Positions 26,901 to 37,361 of a stretch of DNA of 64,000 nucleotides are shown one piece after another. Under the pieces are notes generated by a model. That model saw nothing but the letters and a program-made list of their open reading frames with translations, made no database searches and was not told the origin of the DNA. Position 1 is the stretch's first letter, and each line of letters opens with the position of its first letter. The DNA comes from Hymenolepis diminuta (taxonomy: Eukaryota > Platyhelminthes > Cestoda > Cyclophyllidea > Hymenolepididae). Location of the stretch: positions 1,232,485-1,296,484 of the forward strand of contig CAADRB010000061.1 in the NCBI GenBank assembly GCA_900708905.1, written 5' to 3'. A program made the translations under genes and the position numbers.

Positions 26901-29900
26901 TTACTCCATCTAGACACTACTCTGAAAGGTTACGATAATCAGTAGATGAGTTAGTTCGGAAAGTAGACCGGGACTATTAACTCTTTAATAAAAATTTTGC
27001 TAATTGTGCTGATAGTCCCTACGATCAATACTCTACATTATTTAGCAAAATCTTTTACTTATATGGCAAAATTAAATAGTATATATTGGAAGAAACGTAG
27101 CATTAGATCAAAAGATGAAAAAGGAACGAATTATGTCATAGACGTGGGCGGTCCAAACTAAACAGAAAATAAAATTACTAAAATTTTCCTGATGTTACTG
27201 GAAAATTGATCAAATGAAGGACGAGTAAAGTTTTACAATAGTTAGATAGACCTTCCTGCAATTTTGTTTTAAAACGAGTAAATTAGTGGAACCACTAAAG
27301 AGGATCTATGTTGACATTCGTGATTAAGGAAATAATTTGGATATAAATAAAGTTTTCAATTAAAGATAAATATAGCTAGGAATCCACTAATAATTATCCC
27401 CCCATTATAGAAAAACACGGCAGACCGATGACCTCCGATGATCACGTATAAAAAGCAGCAAACGTACTTTCCCAATACGATGTTCATGCACAAGTACGAA
27501 GCCGTCTAAGGGATGATGTGGGGACAGCTATCTGATACAAACACGTTCAAACAAATCATGTCCTCGATAGACTCGATTCATACCTTAGTATTTTAGTAGT
27601 TAAAGTCTTGTGAGCATTTTCCAATTTTTCTGTCAGTTCGCCAAAAAAATTGTGCAACAAACTTATCAATTTTTCAACAAAGATGTAAGAAAAGACCTTT
27701 CAGGTGAAACTTTGCAAACACAGTTCGAATTTCCTACAAGTGAAAACATTTTTTTCTCCTTATTTTTCGACACAGAGTCACTAGTATGAAGGTTTAAAAA
27801 ACACTTAGTTTTACCAAAATCTCTTCTTTAACCCGATTGAAAACATATAAAAAGTCCTGACATAGGTACTTGTGACTGCTTAACGCGCATTTTAGTTACT
27901 AAGTAAGTGCACGTGTTACTACGAATATGTTTCAATGAGTCATACCCATAGGCCTTCCGCTTAACCCCTTCCCCAGTCATTGAAATTGACAAAAGGCGGA
28001 AACTGCTTAAAATACGACAACCCAATAGACTACGAGAGAAGTATGTTTACCAAGTGGCATTTTGCTTTGAGTCATTAAAAATAGATGGTTCACTGGTGTC
28101 ACAAAAAATGCAAGTCCAATATTAGCGATGAGAAATGGAGTGAAGTGGAAATGAAAAAGCTTTTAAACTCCCCATATACACAGAGATGGAAATAAAAACA
28201 CATCAAGGTATTCTCCAATCCTATAAGTTTCTATCTTTATCGACTGAATACGATTGACAGAGGTCCATGAATAAACGAACGATAAAACCTGACCCTAGGA
28301 AGACCTCTCGGCGAACTCTTCGTCGTTTCAGTTGTGGGATTGGTCCTTCGCCATTATGTACTGCCAGATTAAGAAAACTCCCCAACAAAGTACGAAGAAT
28401 AACCGTCTTCCGGTTAATATTTGAGGTAAGACAAAGGGTATTATTTAATTTAAAAGCTACGGAGTCTATAGATGAATCTTATACTATAAAAGGAACGATT
28501 TTCAGATTCTGACGATAATTAGAGGATTAAGAACATTTCTTGCCAATATGCTAAAAATTTTCTATTGTCAAAATGAAAAATAATGAAGAGCCAACATAAT
28601 TTCGATAAGGGAAAAAGTAAAAATTAAGCATTTGGCCTTCTGTCGAGTTTTTACCACTTTTATCTCTGTCCTCTGGTGAATTGTGAACGATAGAAATTAA
28701 CATTAAAAATACCAGAAACGTAAATCTAAAATTTGATCAAAAAGAAGACTTAGAGATTGCAGCACAAGATACCAAAATGTATTTTTCTATTCTGGCTTGC
28801 GCACCCTGTACCGAGCATTTAAAGACAAAAGTGTGCGCATGATTTATTAGATCTGGATAGTAATTTGAGAAAATTCCGAACACATTTTATATTTCTACTG
28901 GAGATTTAAATATCAAATTCGGGGATAAAAAGGTAGCTTATTTTGCTTTTTAATGCAACTGAGAAATGTATATTTGTAGACAATTTAACCCAAATCCATT
29001 AAATTGGATTTCCTAACGGTTTATGCAACTTATATTCAGTCCATTCGATCAAAAGAAAACGATCAGTTAGTTTCCGTCAAGCATACAGTTTAAACAGTTA
29101 GATGATTGCCAGTTATTATTAAACTGTGAATTGTTATTGATGCTTTCGGTATCCGGGCTCTCAGTGTCCTACCATCTGATAAAATTGAGCGTGATTGATT
29201 TCTCCCTGTCGTCAAGTGCTTCATGCTTATTTAAATAGTTGTAATTGGCACAATATAACAGGATGTGATCTAGTAAAAACGTGTTGTCTCTGGAGTTTTC
29301 TGGGGTTCCCAATAAGTTCAAACTTATGAACTTCATGACACGAGGAATTGAATACCCTTTTTTGGGCTAAGATTCCCATTCACTTACATGTCCCAACTTA
29401 CAAATTTTGAAAACCACATACAGTTTGTCCAGAAACAGAAGAAAACATATATCTTTAATTAACCAGTTAATAGAATAAGTAGTATCGTCACTCCCATCTA
29501 TATAGTAATGGAGAATTCTTAGTTATTTCAAATCAACTCAACCCTACTAGACTTCTTTACAAATTATATTTCTGACAAATCAATTCTGAGAATATCGTTT
29601 TCCTTTGGCATTGATTTTAAACCCTAAAAGCATATATCTCCTCTTATTGATACGATTGCTGAAAGACTGCCAAATTACTACTTCAATAAAACAATGAGAT
29701 CATACAATTCATAACAAGAAATTACGTCTTTTCATTATTGTAACATTCCTTATGTTGCAATGAGACGAAAGCAAGCGCATTTTAAAGAATTGTGATAGAA
29801 AGCATGTTTAAATCAGGGGATAAATGTGATTTATTAACAATTTTTGTATTTCATAAATTAAAGAATAACAAATTTTGAGAGAGCTTTCCAGTTATATTGG

Positions 29901-31291
29901 GAGAAACATCGTTAAATAAAATTAGCACGGGTTGAAACACTTTTTAATTCGTTCTTTTATTATTATTACCTACAGTAATACAAAAACATTACAATATTTA
30001 ATTGTGGGAATCAACTGACATCGAATAACGGTAAGTCCAACAAATGATAAAGGGTAGGGAATCGAATAGATACAGAAAGCAGCGTCTAGGTATCAAATAA
30101 GCTCACTCCATTTGATTTTTGGATTCGGGCTGTAAAATTTTTACTAAGTGGGGAGTTCACGTTCCAAAATTCAATTTTCATAACTTGTCCCCTGGATTGC
30201 ACCAAATGCCTGTGTACGCTGTTCAGTGCTTATTGACCGATATTATTTAATCAAGATGGGTCTGTCTTGCGGCTCCAATTCATTTGTTCTTCCAGTGATT
30301 GAATGCAAACAGTCTTACATGATATTCCGCATTTACAGTTCTAACATAGCAGATATGAGAGATAAAAAAATTTAATTAGCAGAGATCCACATTCATTCTT
30401 ATTCTAAAAAACGAGTTTTTGAATGAAAATCAAATATAGATTTGTATAGAGCCCTGATTAAAAAGAAGCGCTTAAACTAATTAGACAAAAAAGGTGAAAT
30501 AAGTGACAAACAGTCTCAGGTAGAGAACGGGCAAAGAGTAAGTAGTGAACACAATCCCTGAGAATGCATTAGGTCCTAATCGCTACCATTCCCACATTCA
30601 TTCTGCGAAAGCGAGTCAATGGATATATAATGACGAAATTAAGCAACGGATACAATGAGAGAAACTTAAACATTCTCAATTGTTACCTCCCTCATCCCAC
30701 ATCATGATAATTAATCAGCTGCCAGCTCTCAGCAGCGATAAATATTTGATTTAACCCCCAATCCCACTTTCATCAATATAAACAAAACGAACATACAGAA
30801 AATACTGGAGAATGGTCATTTTCATCCCTAATTTCGACGTAAACCTGTCTTGTTATGGGGACTGAATTACTTCTTTGTCCGGCGGTGACAGCGACGTCTA
30901 GCCGTAGAGCGCATATTGATCCAGACTCCCCGTTGTCAGCTCGACGAAGTGTACTCAATCGAGGATTTTGTGTATTTTGAGCACAACAAAGTCCCGACTC
31001 CGCACAGAGCATATCACGATCTACTGTTCGACGAGTAATCAACATTCCTGTACGAGGATCAACTCGAAAATAACTACTCACAGCACTATTTAATAGTGCG
31101 TATGTCACTCCATCAGAACTACCGGATATGCTCATGGCAACTCCAAGGACATTTTCTGCAACTATATCATCTTTCGGAGTGTTGTCTCCCAGAACAATCG
31201 GTTGCTGAGAGAGCACTGGTATCGCATTGATTAGAAGAGCTGTAATTATGGTCGCCAGTATCATCGGTTTTTTAACCTGATAATAGACCAT
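11506..31291 (-). CDS. Protocadherin, seven EC repeats, type I membrane protein (nine coding exons)
   Basis: Protocadherins mediate calcium-dependent cell-cell recognition. The - strand exons in order are 31291-30797, 21506-21072, 18279-17791, 17713-17270, 17191-16739, 16164-14653, 14578-14473, 13344-13163 and 11955-11506. All have GT/AG junctions and stay in frame, giving about 1521 residues. A signal peptide covers roughly residues 1-28. Seven cadherin repeats follow, with calcium motifs such as DENDHSP, LDRES, DANDHDP, DQNDNVP, DENDNPP and DVNDNPP. A membrane helix lies at about 1136-1158 (GVILLVVISLMIAGIIVLIG), followed by basic LRHRQK. The tail of about 363 residues has a Pro-rich patch (WSPLPPPPLGGEY) and eight Gln near 1414-1421. 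All introns are phase 0 except one phase-1 intron in the tail. The EC1 VDRD-Cys motif is typical of protocadherins rather than classical cadherins, and I saw no beta-catenin-binding motif. The start could instead be the Met at 31264. The subfamily is not assigned. Confidence 0.95.
13163..13344 (-). CDS. Protocadherin exon 8: cytoplasmic tail
   Basis: This is a 182-nt exon between acceptor TTATTTTAG and donor GTAATT. With one base from exon 7 it gives 61 residues beginning VPLDDDFSAP and ending QSDPHHCR. It is rich in Ser, Thr and Pro, typical of a disordered signalling tail. Confidence 0.85.
14473..14578 (-). CDS. Protocadherin exon 7: cytoplasmic tail
   Basis: This is a 106-nt exon between acceptor CGCTTTAG and donor GTAAGT, entering in phase 0 and leaving in phase 1. 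It encodes about 35 residues beginning PKLYTDCYHVG, including SSRFVPVPAG. No known motif was recognised. It is supported by the frame match to exon 8. Confidence 0.85.
14653..16164 (-). CDS. Protocadherin exon 6: end of EC5, EC6, EC7, membrane helix, proximal tail
   Basis: This large exon gives 504 residues between acceptor TATGTACAG and donor GTAAGT. It completes EC5 (TIDRE, IEDENDNPP). It then carries EC6 (QDADAGAGPGEI, SLDRE, VVDVNDNPP) and EC7 (NANDKDSNEENGKI), which lacks the DRE triplet and ends QVIRLAVDRS without a DxND linker, as expected for the last repeat. The membrane helix is at exon residues 364-386. If the donor is not used, the frame stops six residues later (SVSVCT), giving a short tail. 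Confidence 0.95.
16165..16738 (-). other. Protocadherin intron 5 with (TA)n tract
   Basis: This 574-nt intron between exons 5 and 6 has a TA dinucleotide run at 16411-16433. No other feature was seen. Confidence 0.85.
16739..17191 (-). CDS. Protocadherin exon 5: most of EC5
   Basis: This exon gives 151 residues. It starts with the linker LDQNDNVPEI, then has an unusually long stretch before VPENRPPGT, and then GVDQDAGENGRV, a standard calcium-binding segment. It ends SDLFK at the donor GTAATC. EC5 is completed by the first part of exon 6 (LESNGDI, then TIDRE). Confidence 0.92.
17270..17713 (-). CDS. Protocadherin exon 4: EC4
   Basis: This exon gives 148 residues between acceptor TTTACAG and donor GTAAAA. 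The first linker reads NLNDEKP, so the usual first Asp of the DxND motif is Asn. RATDADASHT and LDRERE follow. A Ser/Gly/His-rich loop (SGGHSRSSHSTAGG) is inserted in the middle. It ends TATVE at the standard EC boundary. Confidence 0.92.
17791..18279 (-). CDS. Protocadherin exon 3: EC3
   Basis: This exon gives 163 residues between acceptor ATTTCAG and donor GTAAGC. It begins with the calcium linker DANDHDPTF and contains DQDEGANARI, LNEQTGEIFV and LDYE. It is longer than a usual EC repeat because of an insert between RIRYSWWPDYD and YWFRLNEQTG, and a second insert near the end rich in Ser, Thr and Lys. Confidence 0.92.
18280..21071 (-). other. Protocadherin intron 2
   Basis: This 2.8-kb intron lies between exons 2 and 3. 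The part from about 18400 to 19500 is less AT-rich and carries no long frame or recognisable domain. It may be an old transposon remnant, but I cannot support a family. Confidence 0.8.
21072..21506 (-). CDS. Protocadherin exon 2: EC2
   Basis: This exon gives 145 residues between an acceptor CCTCTAG and a donor GTGAGT, phase 0 at both ends. It has the EC calcium features ATDIDSAPFN and LDRES and a G-strand ending SVQIR. It continues directly from DENDHSPVFS of exon 1 and leads into VTDANDH of exon 3. Confidence 0.92.
23170..23480. other. GC-enriched island in protocadherin intron 1
   Basis: This local block is clearly richer in G and C than the surrounding AT-rich intron and contains several CpG-bearing motifs (ATGCGCGG, CACGCGG, CGCCGCGAGCGCCC) and a long G run. 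It could be an enhancer or an alternative promoter, which would give an isoform lacking exon 1. Inference only. Confidence 0.3.
25590..25795 (-). repeat. Dispersed repeat family A, copy 1 (inverted)
   Basis: The reverse complement aligns by eye with the copies at 30040, 53510 and 62880. Shared blocks include GTAAAAA..GTAC-A-CCCGAATC-AAAAATCAA and CATGAAA-ATGAATTTTGG. It lies inside protocadherin intron 1. Confidence 0.6.
30040..30360 (+). repeat. Dispersed repeat family A, copy 2
   Basis: This copy shares with the other three the order AAGGG.A.GG.ATC, then CATTTGATTTTTGGATTC, then GTTCACG.TC.AAAATTCAA, GTTCAGTG.-TATT.TTTAATC, and TTTACAGTT.TAAC.TAGCAGA.ATGAG near the end. No coding capacity or clear termini were seen, so it could be a SINE, a MITE or a fragment of a longer element. 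Confidence 0.65.
30797..31291 (-). CDS. Protocadherin exon 1: signal peptide and EC1
   Basis: This exon gives 165 residues. The chosen Met is followed within 10 residues by a hydrophobic stretch (MILATIITALLINAIPVL), and cleavage is likely near the Ser-Gln-Gln that follows. EC1 ends DENDHSPVFS at the donor GTATGT. It contains a Cys-containing insert after VDRD. The sequence TATTATCAG just after the chosen ATG could be an acceptor; if it is used, translation would start at the Met at 31264-31262 and the upstream part would be intron. An open frame continues further upstream to 31405 but looks non-coding. Confidence 0.88.
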
Positions 31292-32949
31292 AATGTGGAA
31301 GCTAAAGTGGGGGAAAAAAGCAACTATTAGTAATATGAAATGTGAAATTTTTCTCGCCCTATTCCAAAAATTTTGGCGCAAAAATCCAGCCCCATCTTCA
31401 CACACTCAAACCGCATTCAAAAATGAAAGTAACATGTACCAAATTTCAAGCATGCAAAAAAACATTCCCACCAAATTGCATCAGCCTTTTGATGACAGTT
31501 AATTCTAAATAGCGCTTTAAGCTTTTTTCATATACTATATTAAATATAAGAGGTAATATGGAAACAGGCTCCCGCTTGTTCAAATCTATGATAATTAATC
31601 ACAAATCCATGAAGCAGTTGGAGAAAATGAAGTTTTAGTGACGAATTGCTGCATTTTTGTTAAACCTATTGATAAAAGGATTAGATAAAGATCATGTGGA
31701 AAACATGAGATTGATAAAGAGATAACCATCTATCAACATTATATTTATTAAAGGGAGAAAAGATAGAAATTTAGAGATTTTGGATACGAAATCAAGGCCA
31801 TTTTCTCCCACCCAATAACCTAGAAGCCGAGGAGGTTCGATTGTCACTTACTTTAGAGGCCATTAAAGTGATTTTTTCTGAAGGAATATCATTAACTTAC
31901 GAACAAAAGTTTGCAATCAATTTTAAATACCGGTTAACGCGAATTAAGAGGTCGCTATTTCGATGCCCATTCAGTGGTGATTTAATATTGGCTTATAATG
32001 GAGACAGCAAGACTCGAAATTTCTCTAACTGGGAGGCTCCATGAAGCTTCTCTTCTACCCAAGATAAGTGTTGTCCAAACAGCTTGGGAAAAGGTATATG
32101 CTTCGTCCCCGGACTGCTATGAAAAGACTACCCAATTCTCTTAACCAAAAGCTTCTATTGAGTTATCTTATTCCGAAGAGAATTAAAAAAAGCTTACACG
32201 AAGTCAAGGCGCCAAAGAAGCCCTGGATTTGATCGGGCCGTCACAGGTTAAACAGCCAACGAAGTCATCTCCGGCTTTTAACAGAGTAAGACTCCACCCC
32301 AAGGGAACTCATGCGAAAACGATGAAGTTCAAGGCTACTAACTGTATGCGGATATTCGCGGAAAGAAAAGTAATATTGACAGGATCGCTGTTCCTCGTGT
32401 GTGATAATCAAAGAGGACTTCTAATGCCTTTTGTTCGGTTGTTTTAAGTCTTACAAAAGACAGGGATGGTCGAAACGCCACTTTTCAGAATCTGATCCTT
32501 AACGTTAATATCGAATTTAGTGAGCGAGCCACTTTAAAATATCGTTTGAAAAAGCAGCAGCATATGCTCTTAGGGCTGAGAAGAGCAGAAGCGATTATCC
32601 CGAGTGTCATAGACCAAATCTCTCTGCGCTTTCCCCCAAACCATTTCCTCTGTTTAAGCTATGCATGCGCTTATCCAAATGGTACAATGTTTTCTATTTG
32701 CTGTTAGTAAGCGCACATATATACATCTCGATTTGCAAAATTTAATAAGGTTAGATGTTTTTGTCTATCCCATCGCCATAACCCTACAGTGATCAATGAT
32801 TTTAACCATTTTGAGTACTGGAAGATCATAACTAAGTGTGGTTATTTTTTGCAGTACACGAATTCCTTGATCAGATAAACCCTGGAGGTTTTCCCGACAA
32901 TTGTTTTGACATTATTTAACCACAGGAAACGAATGTTCTCCTGAAACAA

Positions 32950-33400
32950 GAAATCAGTCCTTAAACGCTCTTAAACGTCCTTGTTTTTTGAAGCTCATTT
33001 GTGAGTGGATAAGGCAAGAGAATGAAACTACCTGCCAATTAACGGTCCCTAATGCTATATCAGACACAGAGCAGAGCAGAGGTAGAGGGAGTAAGGGGAG
33101 ATGGAGAATGGAATTACTTATTAAAGGGGAAGCAATTTTAATGGGATGAAGATTGGCGTTTGAGAAGACTTTGGCGCCAGGGTACGGTAAAGTAGGGAGT
33201 TTGCGTGTGTGTGCAAAGAAGAGGCAAAAAGGGAGACGGTTGTAGGGGACTGGGCAGCGTGGAGAGACCACCATTTAATCTGATTACTGCGAGAGGTCTT
33301 ATAACTGGCGCCGTCCTCATACTTTCTACCCCTAAATTATCACCACTGAGTTGCCGTCTCCGCACAAATTATGCCCCGAAAATTAAAAGAATTTAATTTA
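32950..33400 (-). promoter_or_regulatory. GC-enriched block upstream of protocadherin, candidate promoter
   Basis: This block, 1.7-2.1 kb upstream of the first coding exon, is richer in G and C than its surroundings and purine-rich on the + strand (pyrimidine-rich on the transcribed strand). It includes GGCGCC sites. Position and composition fit a promoter or a 5' UTR exon, but no core promoter element was identified. Confidence 0.25.
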
Positions 33401-35423
33401 GCCAAATTATAATAATCTCTCCCAAAATGTCTAAAACTCTGACTCATAAAGCGAAAATTAGCTAAGAAAACTTTTCGCTTCCTAAAAGGCATCTTATTTT
33501 GCTAGACAGTCAGTACTAAAAAAGAAATTAAGCAAAAAGACAAGGAATGATATATCACAGCTGAAGAAACCAAGTAGATGCAATCTCCGTGCGTTGTGAA
33601 ATCCAATCTCAGGGAAATTTACAGAGGTGGTTTGACAAATTAATATCAGGAATTGTACACCAATGTTCACAAGACGAAAGAGATACTACTATGCTACAAA
33701 TGCTATGAATTCAACCGATCCATTTCTGTATTTATACGATTTTAAAGTCAAAAGTGGTCAATCCACAATCTTGATATCTAGGTTGGTGCTTATTGAAATT
33801 CGAATGGTTATTAGGGTGAAAAATTTTACTGTAAAAGAGACAAATGACTAACCTAATTAAATATGACATGAAAATACCCGTACTTTTTAAATAAATACTT
33901 AGTCCTGGGTATCTGGAAATACGAAATTTACTTTTACTAAAGATCTTTAAACTACATATCTCCTCATCGGTTTAATAAGTCGAACAATACCTTTATAAAT
34001 ATAAACACTTATTTCACTTTACGAGTAAGTTGAAAAGAACCTTAAGACGTTGGTTAAAATCCGGTCGTCCTTTGTACATATATGCATATCTCGAAAACAA
34101 AATCCTAAAAAATTCGGTGCAAAGTTAAAAAACCAATATTTGCAATCAACAGTTGGTCGAGAGCATTAGAAACAATCACTCACAAATCACAAACTTGAAT
34201 AAACCTCCTCTTCACAATTAGTTTTTGTTGAAATATTAGACAGAGATAACAATCTAAGAAAGACACTAATTGCAAAGGCGAATTTTCGGCGAAAAAAGTC
34301 CTGATGACAACTCACTCTTCAACTTGGAGGCTAATTTTTTTAAAACCATCTTCTTCATTCTCTAGTTGGGATTTCAGAGTAGCTTTCTCCTTTTTGTGTG
34401 TCGCAAGACTAAATACCCTCTCTACGCCTTTGTAGCTAGCTTTGGCGACAAGTAGAAAAAGGGTCTTCAGAAATCAAAACTTCCTTCTTTTGTGTCTTCA
34501 CTATACACTGCTGACAAATTTATTCATTCTCTTAGAGACAAACTGCTTGCTAGCCTCGTAGGTGACAGTGACAAGAAATATGGAGTGTATCGTGCCCGAG
34601 ACAACCATTTAAATAGAATGTAGCAAGTAAATTTGGAGATAATATGCGTATAAGCAAATATTGGTCAGTATCTGTAGGCTCTAAATAATTTAGTTAGAGT
34701 AAAAAAAGAAATTGCATTATTATAACGAGTGGTCAGACTGATAAAACAGATGGACTCTGGAAATACAACTGAAATGATGTTTTAGAAGTCTCAGCATTTT
34801 AAAGTAGGGTTAGACGTATTGATGTTCTTTCAAATTAAGCATATGCAGCATTGAGATGTTAATTAAATTCGGTTCAAACACTACCATGGTCTATAATAAT
34901 GAGTAGAACAACTGGTACCCAAGGGTTAATGTATATCCCAATTCATTAAAATAATTATGAAAACGGAAAAAAAAGCCAGCATATTATATTCCTCTTAAGA
35001 TCCTAGGTGTTGTCTACTCTTGCAACTAATTTAAATAAGATACAAGACACACTTGAACAAAATCAGCCAAATTCGAAAATTAAAAATCAACTATAATCCA
35101 TTTTATTAATTAAATGCTATTAAAATTAGTTGGCGAAAAAACTATAGGTACAGGAATTAAAGCTAATCTAAAGAAGTTAATAAAAATTACGGAAACTCAT
35201 TAGGGATTTGTTTAAATTTGCATGTTTGATCCATAAGAAATTTACATACATTTATCAACCACATTCCCCGTTTCCGCAACCTTAACAAGAAACATCGTAT
35301 GTTGTTACTTTTCCCCATGTTGCACGACAGTTTGATTGACCTTGTGTTCAAAAAATGCCTCTACCACCCTCCTCTTTTTTCCTCCTATCACCAACCTGTT
35401 TAGTCAGCTTGACAACAAAAAAA

Positions 35424-35460
35424 CTAAATGAGAGGAGAAATCTCCTGGCTGCTCATTTAG
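35424..35460. other. Perfect-stem hairpin
   Basis: An outer 9-bp stem (CTAAATGAG with CTCATTTAG) encloses an inner 6-bp stem (AGGAGA, AA, TCTCCT), with a 5-nt bulge (GGCTG) on one side. It lies in a GC-enriched patch (about 35340-35680). It is too short for a standard microRNA precursor. It may be a protein-binding palindrome or chance. Confidence 0.5.
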
Positions 35461-35799
35461 CAGAAGGAGAACTAGGGTGTGACACCAAGGCCTAGGCTTC
35501 ACGTCACGCAGATACTTGAAAAATCTCCTCACTGCATGCAGAACGCGTTCTAAATCAATCAGGGGAGAGATTAGAAGAGGCAGTCTAAGTACTTGGTCCC
35601 CTGTATCCTTTGACGGTTTGTTATTACTTATAATCGAGGTAAGAATGCATTTGACGGGGGAGGGGAATTAAATGATAGTCATTAAAGGTAGCTCGATATT
35701 TTAGTAACAGCTGCCAGCGATGACATCAAAGAAACAGCAGAATAACAAGTGATTAGGTTCATTAGTGTCCAAAGGTCCGATATACCCCATAGAAGGATA

Positions 35800-36015
35800 T
35801 GATTATATGAAAAGCTGCTAGGCTATGAATTAAAGCAGCGTGAAGTAGCTCGAATTTTTGTTGTAAGACGAAAAACAGCCTTTCACCAAATGGGGGATCC
35901 AAAATACTACTAATGGATACAAAAGATATCCAGGAAGCCCAAGGAAGATAACTTCAAGAATATATAAGTTAGGTTTGATCGACACAATCGACAAAGACGG
36001 TTTAAACAAGAATGA
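35800..36015 (+). pseudogene. Possible relic of a Tc1/mariner-like transposase (N-terminal HTH)
   Basis: One frame reads KLLGYELKQREVARIF, VVRRKTAF, then after stops SRKPKED and NRQRRFKQ. The order resembles the helix-turn-helix, the Gly-Arg-Pro-Arg linker and the following basic segment of Tc1/mariner transposases. Two in-frame stops show it is dead. No catalytic domain or terminal inverted repeats were found. The call rests on a short resemblance and is tentative. Confidence 0.3.
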
Positions 36016-37361
36016 AAGTTTGTGACATGAAAATCTGTTAAAACATATTAATTTTTGCTGGCTAAATGGCTATATTTATCATAAATTTTCCTTACTACAA
36101 GAATGAATAATTAAAATGAATACCTACTCTTCCTCTGCAACTCAGTTCAAAATATTTGAAGTCAATATCCTAATTTATCCTTCTGATTAAATATAGAGAA
36201 GCACTATACCACTATTTATAGCGTTAATTAATACACTGTTTACATTTCACTATCGCGCAACATTGAAAATCATTTATCCAAGATTTTCATTGTTATCTCA
36301 TGGTTATGGCCAGTAGAGTAAATTAACTAATGATCACCACTTTGTAATGTAATAATTAGATCTTCAGTTTCAGTTTAAGTTCAAAACTTCAGTTAATTTC
36401 CAATCATAATCGGTGGCAAAATAATATTTTAAGCATGTGTGAAAAAGCTAAGGGTCCATTTGCAGCGAAAATGAAGTTTGAAGTATTTTCTAAGAAAGAT
36501 TAGGGGCAAACTCCACTGAATTTCCTCGTTAAGGTTTATGAAATCACCGGAAAGATAAAAATATCATCTTTCATGCATTCACAAATTTAAAATTACAGAA
36601 TGTTTCACTCTATTGTTCATGCAACGGTTATAAGCCTCTTATTTAAGGATGTTTCAAAGATCGCCTGGTAGAAACAAAGAGTACGTCTGATAGGAAAGTG
36701 TTAACAGACGAACAGGAGTTCGAAGGTGAGTCTCGAACTTCAAATACCAAATTTCCTCCGCTAAATTGAAGACATTAAATCTATACACCCAGTGGCCCAA
36801 ACAGTATCTCACAATCTAAATTATTATAAATCAAAATGCTTATTTAACATGTCTCAAATCTTAACAGTGAGAAAACGGCAAGAGAAGTCGACATAATGAA
36901 TTTGCTGATTCAGGCCCGAAAAAAATATATAAACCGATGAGCACATGTGAAGATAAATATAACTGCGCTCTCATGGCGCTTAGGAAGCTGAGTCATAATT
37001 GCAATTACTAAATCACTGATAGATTCGATAGCAGCCCCCTTAGAAGAAAATAAAACTCCGTAAATTTAAAAGATAATCACCTAAATTATGAAAGGGAGTA
37101 GGGGAATAAAATTTTCTGCCCATTAGTCAGGCAGGAGAGATATACCTACATAGATATCACGTCTGCAACAAAAAAAGGCGAAATTAAAGTTGCGATTGAG
37201 GGAAATCAAAGCCCTGTTTTAATTACCTGCATGATAAATTTAAGGTGGTGAAAACTCATTACACGCACACACCATGCTACAGTGTGTTACCAAATTTTGT
37301 GCGGGCGAGAAATTAAAGAGCAGTTGCTTTAGAGCAGGAGAAGGAAAAAAGAACTCAATTG

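Larger units (their letters stand above)
21507..30796 (-). other. Protocadherin intron 1, 9.3 kb
   Basis: This long intron separates the signal-peptide/EC1 exon from EC2. It holds an inverted copy of repeat family A (about 25590-25795), a direct copy (30040-30360) and a GC-enriched island at about 23170-23480 with a run of ten or more G near 23222. No nested gene was recognised. Large first introns often carry enhancers, but nothing here proves one. Confidence 0.8.

Noticed and set aside
28267..28512. Basic 81-codon open frame in protocadherin intron 1
   Set aside because: There is no recognisable domain, no splice context and ordinary intron composition. It is probably chance.
31292..31405. 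N-terminal extension of protocadherin exon 1 to an upstream Met
   Set aside because: The extra residues are not signal-peptide-like at the start, and the nearer Met gives a standard signal peptide.
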